This document shows positions 35,622 to 47,565 of a stretch of 64,000 bases of DNA, one piece after another. Under the pieces are notes generated by a model. The model searched no databases. It was not told where the DNA came from and was given only the letters and a program-made list of their open reading frames with translations. The position numbers and the translations under genes were made by a program. How positions within the stretch are numbered: position 1 is the stretch's first letter; the number at the start of each line of letters is the position of its first letter. This stretch comes from Mansonella perstans (taxonomy: Eukaryota; Nematoda; Chromadorea; Rhabditida; Onchocercidae): NCBI GenBank assembly GCA_037074765.1, contig JBAMDO010000232.1, positions 1-64,000 on the forward strand, in the 5' to 3' direction.

Positions 35622-37939
35622 ATGGAACTACTGAAAACCCATGAAGACCCAACGTTGCGTATTGTTCACAAGGCAACTAGTCAGATGGTGAACTTCTTAC
35701 ATTTTTTTTATAACAAAATTTCCTGACACTGTTTCGTGTTCCATAAAACAATAACGTATTTCGAATTTTTATTCTCGTAAGCATTTTTCTTTCTTATCCT
35801 CTCTCTTTTTTATTTCTTTTCAGTTTTTTCTTTTTTAATCCTTTTTTTTTTTACTCAATTATATTTATTGGTTCCATTGTAATTTATTTAATTGTAATAA
35901 ATTTTAAAATAATTCAAGAATTTCACTACATCATTAATTGCGAAAAATTTTCATTTCTAAAATTTCTATCTGATTTGAATGAATATTTTTTGTTGTATGT
36001 TGAATTATTTGCAGAGTTCTGAAACTGATGAAGATGTTTTGCTAGAGAAAGGGAAATCACAAATGAGACGCTACAAAGCATATACGGTAATGCAGAAATC
36101 CGGATTTCAGCATACGGAGCAAGTTTTCATACTTTACATTTTTTCGAGCAAGTTAAAATTAGATTTTGATAAGTGAACAGAAATGTAAAAACAAAATTAA
36201 AGATTAAACTTAAAAATTGGAAAGAAGATCCCTTCAAACTATTTTTTTCGATTACTTGAAGTCCTTCCTAATCCTTTCCAGTCCCATTATTACAAGTCTT
36301 ACCGGTTTGGTCCCACAGGAATCCGTGAAATGGAATGTTCAAGATAAAAAAAAAACCCAATAAAACTCTTTCAGTGAAATATGATCGTTGTTGATTGTTG
36401 GAGAATTCTGTGTATCAAAAAAAAAATTCCTGCTGCCTAAATACCTTCTTTAAAAGCAAGAAAAAAATTAATTCAAACATTTTATTATGTTTAAAATATG
36501 CTGTTAAGTAATTCGCTAAATTATTTGCTCAAAAGTTTAAATTAAAGAAGGTTTGATTAAGATTTTCTATTATATTGAAAATGCGAAGTCAAGAACTGTC
36601 GTATTATGTAATCCATAACAAATGATCATCACTATCATTGACAGGAAAGTAAAAAAAATCATCTCTAAAATACTTTTATGAAATTTAAAAACGTGTGTAA
36701 TTTTAATTTCAGTTATTTGTCAATAATGATTAATTTGTGTCGCATCGAAATAGCTGTATCATTGGGATTTCTGATCCACGGTTTCACATGTCCAGGTTTT
36801 GCTCAAGAATCTGCCTATCAGGGAACATGCCATATGAATGTGGTAGCTGCAGTTGTTGGTACCACTACCGGTTGCATAGGACTTGGTGTTGTACACAGGT
36901 AAAAAAATCTGGCTAACCTGTTATTTGCTGAGTTAACTTCAACATTTTGTTTTAATGCTTTATTCATCTTGTTGGAGATCTTGCATGATTAGAAATATTC
37001 ACAGTATCTGTACGTGATATATGCAATCGAATTTGTAAAGTTGAAGCTAAAACTTCTGATGAATTCTTAAGGTATCGATGGAAGATGATGCTCATTATGT
37101 GGCTTGTACTATGCATTATATCAGCTGTTGGGAATTTGTTATCAGTGATAACAACGGGCATTTGGCTTGATCATCTTAGTAAAATGAAAAGTCGCACCGG
37201 TCTTGTTAATGGATTAAGTGGAATGATGCTTTTATGTTCTGTTGCCATTGGTTAGTATTTGCATCTGAATTCGTATGATCTGTTGCCCGTTTTTCTTTTT
37301 CTTTTTTAATTTTTTATTTTAATAAAATTTACCAAACTATGAAAACTGTGAAGGCATCGTAAATTGACCAGCCATATGTTAACTGGACGGAAAAGAATTA
37401 TAATATTAGCTATTAGATTATTCCAACCGATTTTTCTCCATAAAAATTTATTAAACAGTTAATTGAAGCAATATTGTATCCTATTCAACTCCTGTAACAT
37501 TTTTCACCACTCTTTTGCAATATCGAACCAGGGCAACTATTTCCATGCCATGATATAGCACATTACATAAAAATGCATTTCATAATCAAAAGGCATATAT
37601 CTCTCTCTCTAATCCCGAAATGATGATTTTAAGGTGTTTGCTTTATTCTCAATGCAGTAATGATATGTCACTTTTGGAACTTTAATTCGCAAAAGTATCA
37701 GGCTGTTGGAAAAATCACGGTAATATTTTAGAAATCTTCGAATTAAAGAATGATGGCATTAGCTGTTTATACTTAAAATCTTGGTTTCTGAAAAATATGG
37801 AATAATTTCTCCTCTCTCGTAAGTTATAATATTTCAGAAACGTCCACGTTCACTTATACGTCGTACTTCACGTACAAGCAGTGGTACAGAAAGAAAAGTA
37901 CGTTCTGAAAAATTTGCAAAAGGATATCACATTGTTTGA
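35622..37939 (+). CDS. predicted four-transmembrane protein, unknown family, about 237 aa
   Basis: Exon chain: 35622-35687, 36015-36086, 36282-36304, 36713-36898, 37072-37250, 37634-37719, 37838-37939. All phases agree and the total divides by three. The protein starts with an acidic cytosolic-type segment (SSETDEDVLLEKGKSQMRRY). Four hydrophobic helices follow: around IEIAVSLGFLIHGF, VVAAVVGTTTGCIGLGVV, MLIMWLVLCIISAVGNLL and GMMLLCSVAIGVCFILNAV. It ends in a basic Ser/Arg tail (KRPRSLIRRTSRTSSGTERK). The layout resembles tetraspan or MS4A-like small membrane proteins, but no signature residues allow a family call. The first exon (weak GTGAAC donor) and the 23-nt third exon are less certain. 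The gene converges on the ERI3-like gene, with stops 185 bp apart. Confidence 0.65.
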
Positions 37940-38123
37940 TCTCAACTTATGGGTTCATTTTTTATATAATTTGACTGATTCAATCTTGATTGTTGCTGAT
38001 TCGTATGTTAAACAGTATTATTCAAGAGTGCGCAACTGTTCAACAACAAAACTAAACATTTTCTGCATAGTTTTTTAAAAGTCCTCAAAGGACCCGAAAT
38101 GCCACAATATTTTACATATTATG

Positions 38124-38378
38124 TCATAAATTTTCAAAATCACGTTTCTCATCCACATAAATCGATGTGTTTTGGAATACATAACCACTCTTGGCAAGAG
38201 ATCTCGTAATTTGGCACATATTCCTCACATCATCTATTCCACTGTGTAAGCGACCCTGCAGAATGAAAGTTTATTTTTCCCATACATAGAAATATGATAC
38301 ATGAAGACAACTAGTCAACTTTAGTCAAGAGAGAGGATTGCGAGATTACTTTTGTATAGTACTATAAGCTGGTTCAAT

Positions 38379-38412
<34 letters not shown>

Positions 38413-39857
38413 AACAATAAACAAAAAAGTTGAGGTAGATTTGTACAAAATCTGAAGCGCGAAAAAGACCTGAAAATAATTTAAGACGATATAAAGCATT
38501 TAAAATTTAGTGAACATACCACATACCACATGATTTAGTTCCAGATCACGAAGCATCACTGTTAGAGATTTGGCGAAATAACCTTTCGATTTGCAGAAGG
38601 CTTTCTTCAAATTGATCCATTTCTTGAAGTATCTAAAATCTGATTAAAGCATAAAACAAGATGAAAAATCGCACAAGCAAAGATAGAAAAAAATTTTTCT
38701 TGTGAAAGCTTACCAAATTACGATTAACGGTTAGCACCATTTGAAGTTAATTCACACACCATCATACTTTGTATATAATCGCAGTGCAAATCATTAAAAA
38801 GCATACTCTGGTAACTTCAAATTTCGGTAATTTGCTTCACTAGGGAGCAATACACCAAGATCCCAATCACCACATGTTACAAAAGTAAAAGGTGATTTCA
38901 TCGAATTATCGGAATTAATTAAGTTCAAATCGATGAGCCATTTAAGAAAAGCATCCAAAACTTCCGGAAGACTCTCTTGGCTTGCCACTGTTTCCTAAGA
39001 AAAATTTTTATAACAAACTAAAACTAGTAATTTAGAAAATCCAGGTAGAAATAATTGATTTTTTTGCAATTTAAAGGAAATATGATGTGATTTATTGCAC
39101 CTGTACAATTCCAGTAAGATCAGTACAAAACGAGGTTAAAATTGGTCGTTCAGTAGGCCTTACATATCGATGAAATCGGCCAACTTCTTCGAAATTTTTT
39201 CCGGATAACTGTATAACCGGGAACTCGATTATCTCCTAAAATATTCCATATACTTAAGTCTGATTCGTTTAAACAACAGGTGACAATAACCAGAAATTAA
39301 ATACTGATCCCGCATTACATTCAAAACTTAAATACTTCAAAGGATACTTAAAACTACACATGGAAAAGAATTACTTGATGTGGCATAATTTTAATCCCAT
39401 CTTCACAAGTTGCTTCGAAATCCAGGACAAGGAAATAATCGAAATCTTGTTTATTTGTGGCAGATACATTTCGGTTCATTGCTTTTATCTTCGGAACAGA
39501 AGCATCTTGCATCAAATATTCCCAATTTCTTACCTGAACATTTGACAAACTCTGCATCAAAAAAGGATCTAACTGCGGTTAAAATGATATTTCCTATTTA
39601 AAAGGAGGAAAATACAAAAGAGATCAAACATTAAAATGATTTATATGCTCAGGTTATTGACAAACTTCCGGAAGTTTTGCAAAACAGAAACAGTGCATTA
39701 GGTTTTTAGTTGTTAACATGAATAGATTCAGTAAGCTTTCTTCTAACTCAAAATAATTTGGCAAAATTACCTTAGCAAAATGTCTATATGATGCTGAAAA
39801 TTTACGAAAAGAAGAAGGCATAATATGTAGGTATGAACTTTTTAAAGCAGGATTCAT
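38124..39857 (-). CDS. ERI3-like 3'-5' exoribonuclease (DEDDh family), about 274 aa
   Basis: DEDDh exonuclease of the ERI1/ERI2/ERI3 family, whose members trim 3' ends of small RNAs, rRNA or histone mRNA. Exons: 39771-39857, 39375-39551, 39101-39235, 38807-38994, 38527-38632, 38124-38255; phases all match. Exo I motif is YFLVLDFEATCE (catalytic D and E). Exo II region is TFVTCGDWDLGVLLP. Exo III is GRLHSGIDDVRNMCQI, with the catalytic H and D. EIIEFPVIQLSG and FKKWINLKKAF also match the family, and overall the match to ERI3 is closest. The 5' acceptor CTAG at 39949-39950 has no upstream exon that fits, so it is probably a trans-splice site, with the ATG at 39857 as start. Two acceptors 18 nt apart precede NWEYLMQDAS. 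No SAP domain is present, unlike ERI1. Confidence 0.92.
38380..38411. repeat. poly-A tract, 32 nt (+ strand)
   Basis: Homopolymer in the last intron of the ERI3-like gene (poly-T in transcript sense). It lies about 125 nt upstream of the final exon's acceptor. Length is likely unreliable. Confidence 0.9.
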
Positions 39858-39947
39858 TGGAACTCTTCTGTTTCTTAATCGGCCATGAAACCTCACACAT
39901 GAATATGTGTTAATGAATTGTGATATCCGGTAACCTGTTGATTGCAA

Positions 39948-39950
39948 CCT
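39948..39950 (-). promoter_or_regulatory. probable trans-splice acceptor of the ERI3-like gene
   Basis: On the - strand TTTCTAG precedes the first ERI3-like segment. No upstream exon with a compatible start and donor was found in the 640 bp back to the stop of the BED/hAT gene. The first in-frame ATG lies 91 nt downstream. Spliced-leader addition here would explain the layout and would also fit a downstream position in an operon. Confidence 0.4.
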
Positions 39951-40594
39951 AGAAATCCTTAGTCATTCAAATTACAAATAAAACATCTTTTGTCTATGAT
40001 TACTGCTAGATGAAAAAACACCATCAAACATCAGTGATCTAAAACCTCACATTTTCGCTGCTTCAATTAACTGAATAGTTGCAAAATAATCAATGCGTGT
40101 ATATTTTAAAAGATATATTAAAAGACATTCATTTTACTTTTTTGAGAACTTTGACTATCAGCTAATTTGAAATGCTTTTAATAAAATTTGAATATACTAT
40201 ATACACGTGCATTTCTAACACCATCATAGAACTAAGGCATTTAACGAAAAATACCATTTTATAATTAAACAGAACTGAAGATGTTGTACAAGTTGGACAT
40301 GAGATCACAATGTGGCGAAGCACAGAGAGCATGTTCGTGAAAAAAAAATGTGAAATAGGCAGGATGATATGGATTACTTACCTAACGATGACTACTAATC
40401 AGAGAAAGAATCCATCAGTTGTTTTGACATACTATACTATGTATCGCTACATAATACTTATCACAGGTAAAGACAAATGAAAAAGAAAATCGTCCAATAT
40501 TTAAAGACAATGAGAATTTTGAATTGGAAAATTGAAAGCAAAAAACACAACACTATACCAATTCAAAATATTACAGAGAAAATATGAATATTTG

Positions 40595-43500
40595 TTACAC
40601 AAATAGGGTCTGTCCACCAGTAACTGTTTGCGTATACGAAGATCGCAACAAAAGTAAACTAGATAGGTGTTCCGGGGTCAATTTCAAAACGTTTTGACTT
40701 TTGTGGACCACACAAGCAGCTGGAATGGAAAGAAGAAATCGAGCCAGTAGCGACAAATGTGGAAATTGCGCTTGACCAACAGTGGACCAAAACTGCAGCA
40801 CATCTCTAAAAGCAGAGGCTTGACATGACATAGCTTAGTATCAGCACAACATTCTGGAAATGAAAAATTATTTTTCTATAACTAATGATCTCGAACGCAC
40901 GAAAAAAAATCAGAAATGAAATTTGATAAATTTTTTTAGTTATAAATCTAAAGGTATACTTGCATGCTTTTTTAGGTAAATAAATGAAAGTAGCTGAATA
41001 AGTAGCCAATTTGACTATTGAATAAATACGTACATAAAAGAACACATAAATTAACGAGAAACAGTAGAAAAAAGCAAACTTTGTTTGAGATGCGGGATAT
41101 TGCGAACGTAGGTAACACTCTAATTCGTCATCAATAACTGCATGATCTTCTAAGGAACTTAAAAATGATATTCGCTTCCTTGGTGGTTCGCCATCATCTG
41201 TACCTAAATTTAATTTTGAATCATAAATTTTATTGGGCCGGACTTCCCAGCTCTAAACAGCTTCTGAGCAAAAGAAGATATAATATTTTCCACTCTTTTC
41301 ACACTTATCATTCTACAGAACAGGTAAATTTTAAATTGCAAACATTACCAGAAGGAAGTTCATCGCCTTTTTGATTCGTCATTTCGGATGTCCCGATCAA
41401 TTCCCGTATTCTCGAATAAGTTTCTACTCTAAAAATTTAGTTTTCGCATGACTCTTGAAAAAAATTATGAAGCATGTAGTTAAAAGCAGTAAGTATGAAG
41501 ATGAATGACAGTTGGATATTATGCCAAAAATATACTTTTCCAAGCATCATTTCAACAGAGAAAAGCACATCTCATTCTGAAAAACGAAAAATAAACCTTT
41601 CCTCGTCTGAACAAATAACTGGAAGATGTTTGAGACGAGGATTCAGAACAGCTGCCATGCGATGTTCAGGCATAATTACTGATTTTGTGGCGCTTCGTAA
41701 TATATTTTCGGTTTTCCGTCTTAATTCACACACCCAGTTCGATGTATCGTTATTCATTTTAACATCATCTTCATCATCTGATGAGAATTCATGAATTAAT
41801 GCGAACCATTCCGGTTGAACCTGACAAAGATTCTTCATAAATCAAACAAGTTGATATAGTAAACATCTGCAATCCACAAATATATTTGGATACATTAAAT
41901 CTAGTGTTAGACATATTAATTAAATTTCGTAATTAATAAGAAAAGAATAATATATTACCATATGAAAAGATACTGCTGATTTATTGTTGAAAATTAATGC
42001 TATAATATGAAATGGTTCCAAATATTTTTGGATCTCATCAGCAATTGACCAATCAATCGATTGCACCAGTACCATAATATCTATATAGTCACTAGGTATT
42101 TGTTATAATAAAAAGCTTGAAAGTAATAAATTCCAATAATGCAAAATGCTAAAGTTAAAAAATAAAATAAAAAGATCACCATAAACACTGCAATAAATAT
42201 ATCAAACAAGAGATATTTGCCAATATGTTTTATGCCTTATTCAAAAATACATATATTAGTAAAAAAGGAGATTAAATTATCTGCGAAGTCCTTAAAGTAA
42301 AAATATATAAAGTAATGGTGTATGAAACGCTTCACGACAATTAAAACAACGGAAAATGTAAACAATGATGACAAAAAAGCACACCTGGATATTGTGAAAT
42401 CGGCAAATGCTGAATGCAGTCTTTAACGTATTTTAAAATTTCGTAACCGTAAAATAAGTAGTCCAATTTCCCAGCTCTTTTCTTATTTGGCGGATCAGCC
42501 CAATGATCTAAGCCTAATTTTTCTATCGCATCTAAAACTAGAAGTTATGTGCTAAAAATTAAGCAAATGACAAATAAATGAAGTAATAACTTATCATAAA
42601 TACAAAACATGTGCTCTGTGTGTTTTTCGAAATTTGCGATAATGCTTTTCATAGAAACAAAGTAAAAAATAAGAAAGATTACCAACTATTTTCTGACACT
42701 CCATAAAAATGGCAAATACATCGTGTCTCTGATCACATAATTCCTCGAAAATTTCATGGATAAGCTGCAACACATGAAATCTTAAATAACTGTCTGATTA
42801 GTCACAATTTATTCGTGATTAATGCATGAGTCTAGCAGGTTAATGTAAAGGTTAAAGCAATACTGGAACAAGACATGCCTAAATAATATTAGGACAGGAT
42901 TATAGAAATTTAATCAGTTAGAATGTCTACAATTTTATGAAAAATTACATTATTTAGTGTATAACATATACAGCAAAGATGGGCTTGCCCACTACAATTC
43001 GGAATGTTTTCCGAAACGCATAACAGTCTTTTGGATTCACCCGCTTCTCGGATCATTGTTCCCAATCCTGTTTTCATTTTTTCTAACGTATCAACACTAA
43101 AATGAACAAACAAGTTGAATCTTATATACCAACTAAGACTCATTTGCGCTTCAATTACGTACACATTAGACATTATCAAAGTAAAATGTTATCAACAAAA
43201 CAAAATTAAAAAAAACACTTGCTTCATAATGTGATGCTTATATTTCCACTCTGTTGTGATATAATTAGCAGAAATGACAGCAATATCATCTTCGCTTGCA
43301 ATGCGCTCTACCGAAAAGGAGAAACCGGATGTGCGGGCAATTTGCCCTATTTCTGCGGTCAATTCTGATAGCACCATTGCTGTATTAGCTTCAATAACCT
43401 GTGAAAATAGAGCAACATCATCAAGCACGCTCTATAAATTATGCATATGAAATTGCGATCATACAAGAAATTCATAGCAAACAAGCAGTAAATAAGATTA

Positions 43501-46500
43501 ACTTTCAAAGCCGAAGTAATTAGGAAAACTTGCTCACCTGATTCAAAGTAGAAGTTTCAGGAATAAGTGTTGAAACCGCCTGACGATCCGAACATCGACA
43601 ACGTCGCCCGATCGATATGGCCGTCTCGATTACACCATGCATTCCGTCACCCTAAAAAAATTCGAATGAATATCATTATTAAGTGCTGACCAGCAAAAAG
43701 AAAATAAAAATAAAATTTATGCTCAAAAATTCTGAAATACGACACGATTCGAGCAAATCTTGACTCAATTTCAAGTAGTATTTTTCCTCTGCATCACATA
43801 TGTAATTTTCCATCCTAGCCCAACTAAATATAGCGAAAGTGACCAATCATGAAATTTTACAAAGACAAAATCAAAAAGTCCAAAATAACCTGAAAAATGG
43901 CAGGTGGAAGTAAATCGACAGCACAGCATCGCATTATTGCATTGCAAAATATTCGGCGATCATAATCACTAAATGATGTTTCAAATGACGACTGTGCCGT
44001 AAGACTCGTATGTGAAGCTGAAGGTGGTGCTGGAGAATCCTAAAAGTATTTTCAATAACGTAATTATATCCTTATTTCGCTTAATGAGTGGCGAGAAATT
44101 TTTTGGTAGTTTTCGGAAGTTACATCTACATTAAAACAGGTTTACTGACTTATTTCTTTATTGGATCTATTCCCCTAGTGACAAACTTTTGCCAGTGCAA
44201 ATTACATTCCGACATAATTGTAAATATGTATTCATACTCTAGGACAATAAACCAAAAAAAACACTGCAACTTAACGATAACTTAAGAATCGTAATATGTC
44301 CCGACCATTCCAATATATCTGTTTGCTACGTTAGCAGCTTAAGTATAAATTATCAAAAAATCAAAATGTTTAGAAGAACATAATACCCTTCTGTATGCAG
44401 CAGATGTATCGGGAGACAACTGACTGACATATCCTGATGCAAGGGTTTCAAAAGATTGTTGGCCGGCAGTGTCATTCGTTGTGTCGGATGATGAGCTACA
44501 GAAAAGCCAGTTAAATGGCTATAAAATGGAAAGTCCCATAAAATGCACGCAACTTAGAAATAAAATCCCTATCCGAAAAAATGAATAACCTCTTCTTTTC
44601 TCCCTATCACGCATCTGTACAACCCATACCATTTAGGCAAATGTAATTCTGGAGCAACAATTTACATCACCTCATATTGCTATCCTTGTAGCTACTGCCG
44701 ATCGGGCATCTGTGACGAGTCATATTTCCTGTTCCACCACCCGTATCTGTATAAAGCACCTTGCATGCATAACAAGCCACATAAGGTAGACGAGCTCCAG
44801 TAATTGTGTCAAGCACCTGGACAGAAAATAATTCTCAAATATGACAGTTCCACAAAGATCAATAAAAGCCTTGAATAAGCTTCTACTAAACTCACTGGAC
44901 TTTCTACTATAAAATGTTAGACTAATCTTTGGACAATAAAATTTCTCCAACATACTGGATAATCAGATTCCTGTATGTTGAACACAGTCCAGTACCTTCA
45001 GAAATAAGCCTACAATTACAGTCACATAAACCACTCCATCGTTACCTAGTGACATATAACAGAGTCCTCTTGTGGAAAATATACATTGTCGTGCATTAAC
45101 ATTGCCATACTCGTACACAATGAAATGTTAAAAGAAAAAAAAAATTCTGCAGGGAAAATCTCTTCCAATCGTTCTAGACAACCAACCTGCCCAAACAAAT
45201 TCCACACTTCCGATCTACCTTTCTTTTTGACTAGTTCAAATCTTCCCAGCTTCATACGTATGTCGTCCTGTATAACAGACTTTGGTGGCATGAGATGACT
45301 GTTTAATGGCAAGGTAACACCGGTATCACGACAGTAAGCTGTGTTTAGACCAGATGGATCATTTGGAACCTGAAAATTATTAAATAAAACACCTAGCCCA
45401 TGTGAACATATATATAAAACATTTGATATCTACTGATTACCATATGACAATGTTTTCTTGATCACCACAGATCTTATGGAACATAAATTTTGTCATGCAA
45501 TAACACTGCTCTACCACTGCCATACTCATACACGATGAATTTCGTCCCGCATTAACATCGCTCTACCACTGCCATACTCGTATACAATGAAATTTAAAAA
45601 AAAAAAAAATCTACAGAAAAATCTCTTACAACCGTTCTAAACGACCAACCTGTCCAAACAAATTCCATACTTCCGATCTGCCTTTCTTTTTGACTAGTTC
45701 AAATCTACCCAACTTCATACGTACATCATCTTGTGCAACAGATTTTGGTGGCAAGAGATGATTATTAAACGGCAAGATAACACCACTATCACGATAATAA
45801 ACTGAGTTTAAACCGGATGGATCATTTGGAACCTGAAAACCGTTTGCATACGTAATTAACCACCAAATCACCCAATTTCGCCAAAATATTGTTCTCAACG
45901 AAAACTGACCTGATGTTTAATCACAGTTTGAGCATCTGATAATAAACCATTCATTTCCTCCGCGAAATTTCCATCACAGCTGCGAATCTAAAAGAAATCA
46001 CCAATGTATAGATGTTGTGCATATCTAACTGAAGGAAATTAGAAACTGTAAGATGTAGTTTGGATTTCCGAATATTCCAAATTGGAATTGATATTGAAGG
46101 ACAAGACTATGACACTTGGACCTTTCCCCACTTCGATATATATGTACACTTTCAATTTCGAAAATGTTGATTGCATATTTAACAGCAGAATCTAGAAGTA
46201 ACCGTGTTCATTGCAGAAATATCATGAAGCTTGGAAGATCGCATTGGTGGGACTGAATGTGCATGTACTGGCAAAGTATTTCGCTGTGGATGAGCGGTAA
46301 TACCACTGATATCCTCACCGGAAAGCGGTTCACTTTTGGTGCATACAATTGTAGCAGTTGGTTGATTAAATCGTTTTATCGAAGCGAATGAAGTGATACT
46401 GTTGGTACCGTTACTACTACCCCAACTCTGCGACTCATTGGTTGTATTCTCGTCTATTGTTTCATCACTGATGGCCGCCGTCTTCCGCAGCGCCGGATGG

Positions 46501-46549
46501 CGAGTACGGACTGCTGTTAACAACTGCTCTTGAGTAGCCAACTTGAGTC
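40595..46549 (-). CDS. BED zinc-finger / hAT-transposase-derived protein, 5' end missing, about 814 aa found
   Basis: Exons: 46203-46549, 45910-45987, then 45650-45832 or 45187-45369, then 44671-44816, 44387-44495, 43890-44039, 43538-43651, 43217-43398, 42949-43096, 42683-42764, 42385-42531, 41959-42080, 41597-41820, 41349-41428, 41080-41203, 40595-40805. The BED finger starts GRSEVWNLFGQ, continues VACYACKVLYTDTGGGTGNM and ends TRHRC. The C-terminus is the hAT dimerisation domain (DVLQFWSTVGQAQFPHLSLL, then LSIPAACV, then LTPEHLSSLLLLRS). The middle aligns loosely with the transposase core, but the usual catalytic and dimer residues are altered, and the many introns argue for a host gene. 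It is probably a nuclear DNA-binding regulator. The 3' end of exon 43217-43398 is uncertain. The first exon begins in phase 1 without an ATG. Confidence 0.8.
45078..45600. repeat. intronic repeat accompanying the duplicated exon
   Basis: A word of about 45 bp built on GCATTAACATTGC...CCATACTCGTACACAATGAAA occurs three times: near 45085-45130, 45498-45540 and 45550-45594. The last two are tandem. Together with the similarity just inside the donor-side introns (TCTCTTNCAANCGTTCTA), this shows that the duplicated block was larger than the exon and included intron sequence. Confidence 0.7.
45187..45369 (-). CDS. downstream copy of the duplicated BED-start exon
   Basis: A 183-nt exon, phase 0 at both ends, with acceptor TTTTCAG and donor CAG|GTTGGT. 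It encodes 61 residues starting VPNDPSGLNTAYCRDTG and ending GRSEVWNLFGQ, the first half of the BED finger. It lies directly upstream of the exon carrying the C-x2-C...HxC part. It differs from the 45650-45832 copy at scattered residues (TAYC for SVYY, TLPLNS for ILPFNN, MPPKSVI for LPPKSVA). Confidence 0.85.
45650..45832 (-). CDS. upstream copy of the duplicated BED-start exon
   Basis: Same length (183 nt), phase and splice signals as the copy at 45187-45369. It encodes VPNDPSGLNSVYYRDSG through GRSEVWNLFGQ. Conservation is strong across the BED half (RMKLGRFELVKKKGRSEVWN is identical) and looser before it. Both reading frames are intact. Only one copy can sit next to the zinc-binding exon, so mutually exclusive splicing is the simplest reading. 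Confidence 0.85.
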
Positions 46550-47565
46550 CTAAAACAATTCCGATTATTCTTTGATTTCGAGTTATCTACAACGTACACT
46601 TTAAACTATCTATGATGAAATTGTTCTTTATGAGCAAACAATTATTTAATATGGTTAAATGCACAAGTCAGCAAAGATTTTCAACAATTTAACAAAACTA
46701 TCGTAAAGTTCACGTTAAAAAAAAAAAATTATGCGAGCTCTTAGTCTGATATCTTGCGATCAGTTGTATGTAAAAATTTAGAAAATCTGGCAACAAAAGT
46801 AAAATAAAGATGTTCAAATTAAACTCTTTAAATTTCAATAATATCCACTAACAGGAAGGGACGTAAGGTACACTTCAAAGAATTGAATTTTTAAATAAAT
46901 GCGACTCTTTTCCTAAAAAATTCAGATCTTTTCCTTACGTTTTCTCATTCCTCTATTACTTACAATTATCTTCGAGAATACTCAAAATTTCCCGATAAAT
47001 AATTTCACCTAAGATTTCATACAACCAAGCGGAATGTTGCGTAACAGAAAACTAAATATTTTAGTAAAAAACTATTCAAAAAAAAAAAAAACGACCAAAC
47101 CATTAAAATTAAGCACATCTCATCATGACAGCAACACTGCTGCAAGTAACATTTATTAACTTAAGAACATCTCTTTGTGCGGCAAATTTGAATTTGATTA
47201 GTATATTAGCAAATTAACTTTATATGTGTTTAAGTAAATTAACTTTATATGATAGTTTAATTAAAAATCCTGTTTAACATCCTAATATCCCAGTATTCTG
47301 TCATGTCTTAATCATTCATTCATTAAAGAGTTAATATTAAGCGTGCATAAGAAAAACAAACATGACAGATGAAATTAAAGTTGAATAGTTTAATTGAAAA
47401 AGCATTTCTTCAATACATTATAGCACTATAATGCATCTATCTCTCTGTTTATTTACGATTCTTCAATGATTTTCAATTATCTAACTTATTCTCTTATTTG
47501 TTTATTTTATGTTTTGATTTGCAGAATTTACAATGTATTGGAATAATAGATGATTCTATTGTCAA
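46550..47565. promoter_or_regulatory. divergent intergenic region between BED/hAT (-) and MMS22L-like (+) genes
   Basis: About 1 kb separates the first found exon of the BED/hAT gene from the ATG of the MMS22L-like gene, so both 5' regions lie here. It holds an exon-like - strand segment at 46964-47051, a short repeat (AAATTAACTTTATATG at about 47212 and 47236) and, on +, an acceptor GATTTGCAG at 47516-47524. That acceptor is the likely trans-splice site for the + gene. No TATA or other specific promoter motif is claimed. Confidence 0.5.
46964..47051 (-). CDS. exon-like segment of uncertain ownership
   Basis: On the - strand an ATATTTAG acceptor opens 29 coherent codons (FSVTQHSAWLYEILGEII then YREILSILEDN), closed by a strong donor T|GTAAGT in phase 1. 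The position suits a 5' exon of the BED/hAT gene, whose first found exon also starts in phase 1. Direct joining, however, creates TGA across the junction. Either another exon lies between, the base sequence has an error, or the segment belongs to an unidentified transcript. It has no ATG of its own. Confidence 0.4.
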
